24,858 nucleotides of DNA, taken from contig JAKCWW010000667.1 in assembly GCA_026260175.1 (NCBI GenBank), positions 72,772 to 97,629 of the forward strand. The letters are read 5' to 3'. Position numbers and translations under genes: made by a program. The notes beneath the pieces are model-generated. The model searched no databases. It was not told where the DNA came from and was given only the letters and a program-made list of their open reading frames with translations. Of the stretch, positions 1 through 8,780 are shown piece by piece. The first letter of the stretch is position 1. Each line of letters opens with the position of its first letter. This stretch comes from Reticulitermes lucifugus. Lineage: Eukaryota; Arthropoda; Insecta; Blattodea; Rhinotermitidae.

Positions 1-355
1 TTAGGTTAGGTTAGGTTAGGTTAGGTTAGGTTTAGGATAGGTTAGGTTAGGTTAGGTTAGGTTAGGTTAGGTTAGGTTAGGTTCGGTTAGTTTAGGTTAG
101 GTTAGGTTAGGTTAGGTTAGGTTAGGTTTGGCTAGCGTAGGCTAGGGTAGGCTAGGCTAGGCTAGGCTAGGTTAGCCTAGTTTATGTTAAGTTCGCTTAG
201 GTAAGGTGACTTTGTTTGGGTTAGGTTGGGTTGTGTTGTGTTGGGTTAGGCTGGTAGGCTATGGTAGGCTAGGTATTAGGTTGTGTTGGGTTAGGTTAGG
301 TTTGGTTGGGTTATGTTATGTTACGTTACGTTAGGTTACGTTAGAATAGATTAGG
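1..355 (+). repeat. TTAGG telomere-type array, left block
   Basis: The first 130 bases are almost pure TTAGG units. Beyond that the units degenerate into variants such as CTAGG, TTGGG, TTATG and TTACG while keeping the 5-base rhythm. TTAGG is the ancestral arthropod telomere repeat. The G-rich strand reads left to right, whereas a chromosome end lying to the left would show CCTAA on this strand. The array is therefore better read as interstitial or subtelomeric, or as a TTAGG-derived minisatellite. It runs off the left edge, so its full length is unknown. Confidence 0.9.
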
Positions 356-644
356 TTATGGGCCGAGATAACGTAGTCGGTATAGCGACTCGCTACGGGC
401 TGGTCGGTCCGGAGATCGAAACTCGGGGGGGGGGCGAGATTTTTCGCTGTCGTCCAGACCGGACCTGGGTCCAATTCAGCTTCCTATACAATTGGTACCG
501 GGTCTATATCCCGGGGGTAAAGCTGCCGGGGCGTGGAGTTGACCACCCACCCCATCTAGTGCCATGGTTAAAGAAAGATTAGATACCTCTACTCCCCCTC
601 TGGGCCTTCGTGGCCTCTTATAGAGAGAAATTTACCTTTACTTT
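356..644 (+). mobile_element. tRNA-derived SINE-like insertion in the TTAGG array
   Basis: A sharply bounded, GC-richer block of about 290 bp interrupts the TTAGG repeats. Positions 369-380 match the RNA polymerase III A box (TRGCNNAGYNGG) at 11 of 12 bases. About 32 bases later, at 413-424, is a degenerate B box containing the TCGAAA core. This head-plus-unrelated-body layout, followed by a T-rich 3' end (about 628-645) and the return of TTAGG units, is that of a tRNA-derived SINE. A 74-codon open frame at 358-582 is judged incidental. I cannot name the family, and target-site duplications cannot be defined inside a repeat array. Confidence 0.55.
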
Positions 645-1540
645 TTTAGGTTAGGTTAGGTTAGGTCATGTCGGGTCAGGTCAAGTTCAGGTAAGGTCAG
701 GTTAGGCTACGTTATGCTAGGGCAGGGTAGGGTACGCTAGTCTAGGCTAGGATAGGCTACGGTTGGCTAGGGTATGTTAGGTTAGGTTAGCTTAGTTTAG
801 GTTAGGTTGGTTTGGGTTGGGTTATCTTTGCTTAGGTTGGTTTAGTTTGGGTTAGGCTGGCTTAGGCTGGGCTACGCTACGGTAGGCTAGGTTAGGTTAG
901 TTTAGGTTGGGTTGTGTTAGGTTGGGTAAGGCTGTGTTAGGCTAGGCTAGGCTAGTGTAGGCTACGGTAGGCTATGGGAGGTTAGGTTAGGTTGTGTTAG
1001 GTATTTTGTTAGTTTAGGTTACTTTACCTTGGGTTAAGTTAAGTTAGGCTAGGCTAGGTTAAGCTGGGTAGGCTAGGGTAGGCTAGGCTAGTGTAGGCTA
1101 GGCTTGGCTAGGCTATGTTAGCTAGTTTAGATTAGGTTAGATTAGGTTACGTTAGGTTAGGTTGGGTTATGTTGGGTTTGGTTAAGTTATGTTGGGTTCG
1201 GCTGGGATAGGCTGGGCTAGACTGGGCTAGGCTACGTTAGGCTAGTTTAGGTTATGTTATGTTAGTTTAGGTTAGATTGGGTTAGGTTGGGTTAGATTGG
1301 GTTAGGCTACGGTAGGCTAGTGTAGGCTAGGTTAGTTTAGGTTAGGTTAGTTTAGGTTGGGTTAGGCTGGCTTAGGCTGGGGTAGTCTACGGTAGGCTAG
1401 TTTAGGTTAGGTTATGTTGCGTTAGGTTGTGTTAAGCTAGGCTAGGGTAGGCTAGGTTAGGTTAGGTAATGTTAGGTGATGTTACGTTAGGTTTTAGTTT
1501 AGGTTAGGGTGGTTATGGTTAGGTTAGTTATACAATTAAC
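645..1540 (+). repeat. TTAGG-derived array, right degenerate block
   Basis: After the SINE-like insert the 5-base rhythm resumes, heavily mutated, with units such as CTAGG, TTGGG, TTATG and CTACG, including runs with GGCTA phrasing. The last recognisable units end near 1530, before AT-rich unique sequence. Divergence is much higher than in the first 130 bases, which fits an old array no longer maintained by telomerase or an array spread by replication slippage. Confidence 0.85.
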
Positions 1541-2589
1541 ACGCTTAATGCACGCAATATGATCAATATTTAGATCTTAACAATCATTTCTCACACTCCA
1601 ACCAATACATCACAAACTGTCAATGTCATCCCGCCCACAGCACTGCTTTCTTGTAAAGCAAGCATTTGCCCAGAAAGTAGAGAAACTTCCCATATTACAT
1701 ACAGAATGAACATTCATCTGAGCTCACAAACCCCCTGAGCCAGGTCATCCAATCAACAACTTTACTCCATCTGTAAGATGATATTAATATCGTCCACCTA
1801 TGTCTAGACGTCCCATCTAATCTCGTCCACTCAGTTGTGAACAATCATCTGGATACTATTTTCTCATCCTTTCACTTTCTCTGGCCTAGAGAGTATATAA
1901 GTCCTGAAACAGCACATGCATTCCGCATACTCTGCCAATCCTTACTTTCTAGGTTTTGTATCCTTGACATAATTTGCTGAACACTGCATTTATATACAGC
2001 GTAATGCATTACCAACTGAAATAACACAATGCACTTACTTCACAGGATGACTATTTTTCCTATTCTGAAAATTATACTTCAACTCTTGCTTGTTCCAAGA
2101 CAGTGATGAGGTAATTATCCCTTAGCTCCTGTGGGACTATGTTCAGCATGATGGCAGATAGTCCATTCCCTTTGGTAACGCCAATGTTCTCTTCTCCTCT
2201 GGTCACATTTCCTACAGTACAATAAATTATACATTAAGTAGAGACAGAAAAATTCTGTGTTAACACTAGAATACAGTCGCATTTGAGGAACACCAAGTAC
2301 CACACTCAATAGAACGGTAGTTTCAACCTTTTTAAGGTTCCATTATTTGGACATTTTAGACATTTCAGACATTTTACTCATTATGGGTTGAATTTAACCC
2401 CTCGTCTCCAGCAATTATTTGTTTTGGATAAAAATATAAATTTTATTCCAAACTTAAATCTTGAAATGTGGCTGGCAGTAGGCAGAAATCTGTAGCAAGG
2501 TGTATGAGCACGGCCATCCAGTTGATACCAAGTCTGCAATAGTTCATTCTTGTCAGCACTTATACGTGCCATTTAAATATCTTGTTTCG
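1541..2589. other. Unassigned AT-rich spacer
   Basis: This sequence has no clear repeat between the TTAGG array and the 143-bp satellite. The only coding-like signal is the possible minus-strand terminal exon at 2072-2211. No RNA gene or transposon signature was recognised. Confidence 0.4.
2072..2211 (-). CDS. Possible orphan terminal exon, unknown protein
   Basis: On the minus strand a plausible splice acceptor (a short T-rich tract then TGTAG) sits just before 2211. From there 45 codons run open to a TAA at 2072-2074, with the first two bases completing a split codon. The peptide begins NVTRGEENIG and ends LEQARVEV. Its mix of charged and aliphatic residues looks protein-like, although I do not recognise it. 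The surrounding DNA is non-coding and no partner exon was found to the right, where the satellite begins. It could be the last exon of a gene with a very long intron, a decayed transposon piece, or chance. Confidence 0.22.
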
Positions 2590-3780
2590 CAACTGATTCA
2601 AACTGTGCAAATTTGGTTCTGATTGATCAATAATGATGCGCATTTTACTTGAACAGGAATGTGCCTTCTTGGCTGCATCTCGGCTTCAATTGGGGGGATT
2701 TTCCTCTACAGTCATACCTCACACTCTTGACACATGCGCTACAGACGGTGCAATTTTCGTTACGATCGGCCAATAATTAAGGACACTTTACTTGAACAGC
2801 AAAGTGGCTTCTCGGCAGTATCTCGGCTTCCATTGAAGAAATTTTCCTGAAAATTTATACCTCGCATGTTCCAAGCATGCGCTACAAACACTGCGTGTGT
2901 GGTAGCGGTCTGTCTATTATCAAGGGTTCTTTACTTGGAGAACAATGTACCTACTCAGCTGGGGGGGAGTTCATGAAAATTCGCACCTGGCACTCCACGA
3001 ATATTCGCTACAAACAGTAAAGTTTGTTTACTGTCTAAAAAAATGAAGGGCCCTTTACCTGAAGAGCAATGTACATTGTCGACTGTCCTCGGTTTGCACT
3101 GCAGCCATTTTCCCCAAAATTCACACAACGCACATTCGCTGCTAACGGTATGAATGTGGTTTCGATGAGTCAAGATTTAAGGGCACTTTACGTGAAAAAC
3201 AATTTACCTTACCCACCACACCTCGGCTTTTGTTGGAGGGATTTTCCTGAAACACCATATATATGGCACTCAACGCATATTCGCTACAAATATTGTAAGT
3301 TCGGTTGCGATCGGTCAATAATTAATGGCACTTTACTTAAAGAGTAATGTACCTTAACCGGCTGTGTCTCGCCTTCCTTTGGAAGGATATTTCTATACAT
3401 AAACTTCTCGGAATCTTCACTTATTCGGTACACACGTTGAGAGTTTGTTTGCGATCCATTTATAAGTAAGGCACATTTCTTCAAAAGGATTGCTCCTTTT
3501 CGGTTGTATCTCTTCTCCCATTAGACTTATTTTCCTGAGTTCATATCAGGGAATCTATGCGCATTCGCTGCAAACAATTTACTGTTTTGCTCCCCGTCAA
3601 ATAACTAAAGGTAGTTTACTTGAAGAGCAATTTACCTTGTCTGCTGTCTCTTGGCTTCCACTGGAGAGATACCTCTGAAGATAAACACCTGGGAAGCTAC
3701 TCACAATCGCTACAAACCACACACGTTTGGTTGCGATCGGTCTATAATTAAGGGTATTTTACTTGAAGACCAATATACAA
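2590..3780 (+). repeat. 143-bp satellite, forward block 1
   Basis: These are diverged tandem monomers. Each carries, in order, a GATCGGTCAATAATTAAGG-like phrase, CACTTTACTTGAAGAGCAATGTACC, a TATCTCGGCTTCC-like phrase, TTTTCCTGAAAATTCATACC, and a CGCATTCGCTACAAAC-like phrase. The TTTAC anchor recurs at 2644, 2787, 2930, 3054, 3187, 3332, 3476, 3615 and 3758. Five of the eight spacings are 143-145 bp and the others are 124, 133 and 139. Short open frames on both strands here are by-products of the repeat. No known family was recognised. Confidence 0.85.
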
Positions 3781-4625
3781 TCGTGTGTTATGAGTGAGGT
3801 TTGCGTGCCATAATTGAATTATCTGGAAATTCCTTCCGCTTGTAGCCGAGGTACAGGCTAAAGCGGACTTTGATCTTAATGTAGATGCACTTATTTGTGC
3901 ACCGCTCTCGACGAAACTTAAAATACATGTAAGCAATTTGCGTTTAGTCGCAGATAGGTATATGACAAACATCCCTCTGTTGGAAGCCGAAGTACGGACG
4001 AAAAGTAGTTCGGTCTTTAATTACTGACCGATAGCCACGGCGCTTATAAAGTAAATAAGGAATAACTGTGGAATGCTACATATGAATCTTGTCGAGAAGC
4101 CCTCCTATGGTAGCTGAGATACAAGCCGAAACATACATTGGTCTTCATGTAAAGTGCTCTTTATTTCTTGGCCCAACTCAACAACATTTAGAGCTTGGCT
4201 ACGGAGTGTGACGTGCATTACGAACTATGCCTTTCTTGCCTAAAGTGATAGCCGAGGCATCGTCGAATGCGTAATCGGTCGCGTGAAGTGCCTTTAGTTA
4301 TCTACCGATAGCAACAAAACTTACCACGTATGCAAGAAGTAAGGGTCGCATACCACGCGTGAATCTTCTCAAGAATTCATCCGCGCGCAGTCGAGATACA
4401 GGCGGAAACGTTCACTGGTTTTTCACGTAAAGTGTCCTTATTTCACTAGCGTTCTGAACGAAAATCAGAACATGTGTATGAAGTATGCGTTGCGTCGCGT
4501 CGCAGTTGTGAATTTTCACAGACATCCCGCTTTTGCGGGCCGAGATACGTGCGAAAAATTACTTCGGTCTTCAAGTAAAGTGTCCTTAATTACAGGTCGA
4601 TAGTAAGAAATCTTATCACATCTTA
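3781..4625 (-). repeat. 143-bp satellite, inverted block
   Basis: The same monomer continues as its reverse complement, with phrases such as GAGATACAGGC, GTAAAGTG and TAATTACTGACCGATAGC. The GTAAAGTG-type anchor occurs near 4150, 4285, 4428 and 4576, so spacing stays near 135-148 bp. Orientation changes near 3775-3790 and returns to forward near 4610-4645. The breakpoints are approximate because the monomers are badly diverged. Confidence 0.75.
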
Positions 4626-6960
4626 TCGAATGCTCCTTATACACGTATAAGTTTTGTTACCATCAGTCACTAATTAACAGCACTTCACAAGAAGACTGAA
4701 TTACTCCCCCCCTCCCCCGTCTCCCGGCTCCCTCTAGGGGGAAGATTCTCAAAATTCATACCTCGGACCAAATGCAATTCCTTGAACAGGTTCTAAATTT
4801 CGTCGAGATCAGTCAAACAATAAGGGCACCTTACTGGAGGTCATTGTACGTTTTAGTCTTTATCTCGTCTACCAGCATACAGACTGTCGAGAAGTTCCAT
4901 ATATGGCACACAAACCTGACTCCTTACACACATGATAAATTGAATTGTTATCACTCGATAATTAAAATCACTTTACATGAAAACAGAAGTACCTTCTCGG
5001 ACGTCTCTCGGCTGTAAGTCAGAATTCAATCCTGGAAAGCACGTCGCAGATTTTTTTTAAGTTTCGTTGGGTTCGGTGCAGAAATAAAGACACTTTGCAT
5101 GAATAACAATGTACGAGATATCACTGATGTGTATTTGGACTTTTTAAATTGTCACTGATTACATAAACGTGATATTTCGAAAGCAGATTGCTTTCGTATT
5201 CAGGTGCACTAGTCTGCTTTCGAAACGTCGTGTTTGTGTAATCAGTGACGATGGAAAAAGCCCAAATACACTTCAGTGATATCTCGCATATTACAGCATT
5301 GTCTAAGAATTACAGTGTACAGTTAAAGGACAAAGTACTTTTCCGCCTGCATCTCATCTACCAGCAGAGGGATTCTGGAGACGATTCAAACGGGCCATGC
5401 AACACTCACTACTTACGCATGCTGTAATTTCCGTCGCTATGGGTCAATAAATAAGGGCACTTTACCACGAAGCCCAAAGTGCTTTTTCCCCCGTATCCCG
5501 GCTCCCAGTAAAGGGATGTTTCTGCAAATTCGCACCTGGGACGCAACGCACATTCCTTACACAAATACTAACTTTCGTCGGGATTGGTCAAGAAATAACA
5601 GCACTTTATATGACGATCAAAGTATGTTGCCGCCTGTGCGACTAAAAGCCGAAGGTTTGTCGTGAATTCTAGTATGTGGCATGCCACCCTCATTCCTTAG
5701 ACACTTTGTAAGTTTCGTTGCTTTCGGTAAATAATTGACAGCACTTCACACGAGACTGAAGTACTTTTTCGCCTGTATCTCGGCAACCGGATGAGGGATG
5801 TTTGTTACAATTTATACCTATCATACAATATGTACTGCCTACAGACGTTCTAAATTTCGTCGAGATCGGTCCTGAAACAAGGGCACTTTACACTAAGGAC
5901 AGTTGATTCATGACCGGTAACCAGCAAAGGAACGTTCGTGAAAATTCATACCCAGTACAAAAGTAGAGGGATGATCTCAAAACTTTATACCTGCAACACA
6001 ACGCAATTCCTTACACATATTCTAAATTTCGTCGAAATCGGTCACTAAAAAAAATTTACAATGAAAACCAATGTACGTTTCTGCTTTTATGGTGGCTACC
6101 AGCTTCAGCAATTTTTCGAGAAAAATCGTGTGGTATGTAAGCCTCAATCCTTAGACACATAAGTTTCGTTGCTATCGGTCGATAATGAAGGGTACTTTAC
6201 ATGACCGAAGTACTTTCTGATTCGTATTTCGGCTCGTGGTAGCGGGACTTCCTTGAAAAATTCGCCCTTTGGACACAGCACACATTCCGCACACAAGTTC
6301 TAAGTTTCATTGATATCGGTGAACATTTAAGGGCACTTTACATGAAGACCATTGTACGTATATTTCCTCCTTATCTCGTCTACCAGTGGAGGGACTCTGG
6401 GAAATATTAATATGTGGCACGCGACCCTCACTCCTGACAAACGTTGTATGTTTATCTGTTATATAATTGAAGGGATCTTTCATGAAGACGGAAGTACCTT
6501 AGCGCTCGTGTCGCAGCTCCCCGTAGATGGACGCATGTCACAATTCATGCCTCGGATACAACGCACATTACTTACACATGTTCTAATTTTCAACGCGGTC
6601 GTTCAAGAAATAAAGTCACTTTACATAAGGACCAATGTACTTTTCCGCCTGTATCTCGGTTACCAGCACAGGGATGCTGGGAGAAAATTCGTATGTGGCA
6701 TGCGACCTCGCTCTTTTCCGACGTTAACAGTATCTCGCTTTCCAGTAAAGGGATTTTCGTGAAAATGCATACCAGGGTCGCAACACACATTCGCTATATA
6801 TGGTATAAATTTCATTGCTATAGATAATTACCGGCACTTTACATGACACCAATAAACGTTTTCTCCATATTTCGGCTCAATTCGAAGGGAGTTTCGTGAA
6901 AATTCATACCTGGGGCACCATATCGTATCGCTAGGCAGGTTGCGATAAGAAATAAAGGGC
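4626..6960 (+). repeat. 143-bp satellite, forward block 2
   Basis: Forward monomers resume. The CACTTTAC anchor is found near 4684, 4830, 4972, 5094, 5461, 5605, 5745, 5887, 6055, 6196, 6337, 6478, 6620 and 6838. Most spacings are 140-146 bp. The large gap between 5094 and 5461 is explained by the foldback insertion plus one monomer, and the 6620-6838 gap by a degraded or rearranged monomer. Individual copies differ by many substitutions and small indels, which suggests an old array. Confidence 0.82.
5114..5286. mobile_element. Foldback hairpin element inside the satellite
   Basis: Positions 5114-5187 and 5213-5286 are inverted copies of each other: 74-bp arms with roughly ten mismatches, enclosing a 25-base loop. 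The element begins CGAGATATC and ends GATATCTCG. It splits a satellite monomer, with the monomer phrase ending CAATGTA just left of the element and resuming near 5330 with CAAAGTACTTTTCCGCC. A related fragment lies at 13925-13985, sharing CGAAA followed by GATGGAAAAAG and a CCAAA-type phrase. This points to a dispersed family. It has no coding capacity, so it would be a MITE-like or retroelement-derived foldback. Confidence 0.7.
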
Positions 6961-7435
6961 AGTTTTCCTTGTACCGATTGTAACGAAACTAAAAACAGGT
7001 CAGCAATATTGTACTAGGATCTTATATGAAAATTTTGATAAAAATTAGGATAGAAACGTAAAATATACATGCAAAATTTCATTTACGCCCTAGGGTAAAT
7101 TACAGCTTTCGCTGCACCAATTTTCATGAAACTCAAAATTACTCAACAGTGTTGCATAGAAATCTCATGTACCGAGTTTTATCCAAATTGGTCGAGAAAT
7201 GTACAAAATAGGGAAAAAATTTCATTTACAGCCTGATATAAAGTACAGCTTTCGCTGCACCGACTCTGATGAGAATCGAAATTACTCAAAATTATTGCAT
7301 GTGGATCTCAAATGCCGAATTATATCGAAATCAGGCGAGAAATGTAGAAAACATGGGAAAGATTTCATATTCAAACTATGTAAAGTACAACTTCTGTTGC
7401 ACAGATTTTGACGAGACTCATAACTGCACAATGGC
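6961..7435 (+). repeat. Divergent 143-bp satellite subfamily
   Basis: About three monomers have a different sequence. Each includes an AAATTTCATTTACAGCC-like phrase, TACAGCTTTCGCTGCACC, ATGAAACTCAAAATTACTCA and TTGGTCGAGAAATG. The TTTC anchor ends at 7080, 7223 and 7366, exactly 143 bases apart each time. The shared GGTCGAGAAAT phrase links it to the preceding block, so it is probably a diverged relative with the same length rather than an unrelated repeat. Confidence 0.75.
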
Positions 7436-8780
7436 ATTGTATATATGTACAGCCACAATAACATTCACATTGCAGGACGCCTACTCAGCCATGATAACAT
7501 TCATATAGAAGAGCATATGTATCACCATGGCAAAATGCATGTACAAGGGTCCCATTATAACACTGTTTCAGAGGGTCATCTATATATACATCACAACATT
7601 TATATCGAGGAATAACTGTAGTCATGATAACAATAATATGGAGTATGTCTAGCCATGATAACATTCATACTTAAGTTTATCTATATAGCCATTTTATGAT
7701 TCATACAGAGGTCTACCTGTAATAGCATTGATAATATCAAAGGGTGCCTGTATAGCCATGGTAACATTAATACGAACGAAAACATATATGGCCATGAGAA
7801 CATTCATATCGGGATGCTTTTAACTGCATAATGCACTAACTCTATTTATATCTTCCTAAACACACAATGCAGTGGCTATATAGATGCCTCCAAAACTGCT
7901 CAATGCAAACGTATGTGTATATATGTGCATTAACAGGATACTGCATTGTCAATACACATGTATCCTTGACTGCATATTACACTGGCAACATAATAATATC
8001 TGTCACACTGCATAATGCACTACCAACATAGACACCTCACTGACAGCACAGTTCACAGGGACCTCCAAAACAGCACTGTGCTCTAGCTATGAAGCCTATA
8101 ACAGCATAAATCCCTGGCTATGTAATGGCCTCCATAACTCCCTACTGTACTGTGGTTACAGGCACCTTCCTAACCACACAATGCACTGGCCATACAGATG
8201 CTGCCACACTGCATAACATGCAGACTATGGACAATTCCTAAACTGCTTAGCACACAACTATGCATTACATATACCTCAAAACATACTGCATTGGCTATAT
8301 AGATACTGCTGTAACTTCAGAATGCACTGTCTATTCAGTGCACTACTATTACAACACAATGCATGGGCTGTAGACATATCTGCAGAACACACTGGCTATA
8401 CAGATATCTCTGTAACTGCAGAACACACTGACTCTATATATATATATATAACTGCAGAACATACTGGCTATTAGATATCTCTGTAACTGCAGAACACACT
8501 GACTATATATACATAACTGCAGAACACACTGGCTAAGTAGATATCCCTATACCTGCAGAGCACACTGGCTATACAGGTATCTCTATAACTGCAGAACACA
8601 GTGCCTATATAAATACCCCCTTATTAAAGAACACACTGGCTAAGTAGATATCCTTATAACTGCAGAAGATGCTGGCTACATATATATACCTCTATAACTG
8701 CAGAAGACGCTCACTGTCTAAACACTACCATTACAGCATGATGCAATGGCTATATAAATGCCTCCACAACTTTTATCGCA
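7436..8780 (+). repeat. 36-bp minisatellite array
   Basis: This is tandem DNA with a 36-base step throughout. The left part (to about 7820) repeats an AGCCATGATAACATTCATA-like unit, with anchors at 7451, 7487, 7651, 7687, 7724, 7754 and 7791. The right part repeats GAACACACTGGCTATA then GATATCTCTGTAACTGCA, with anchors at 8385, 8421, 8457, 8492, 8522, 8558, 8594, 8629, 8665 and 8703. The middle (about 7820-8380) has intermediate units containing AATGCA. Unit sequence drifts along the array while the step stays 36, apart from a few 30-31 base units. Confidence 0.85.

Noticed and set aside
1..150. True chromosome terminus at the left edge
   Set aside because: A left-hand telomere would read CCTAA on this strand. 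Here the G-rich strand points inward and the array decays and ends in unique DNA.
358..582. 74-codon plus-strand open frame
   Set aside because: It lies inside the SINE-like element and overlaps its pol III boxes. Its composition has no domain resemblance.
3069..6790. Several 60-136 codon frames in the 143-bp satellite
   Set aside because: They occur on both strands, are not maintained between neighbouring monomers, and repeat units have indels that break any shared frame.
7436..8780. CRISPR-like array because of the 36-bp step
   Set aside because: Units are contiguous diverged copies with no alternating conserved repeat and unique spacer, in a eukaryotic context.
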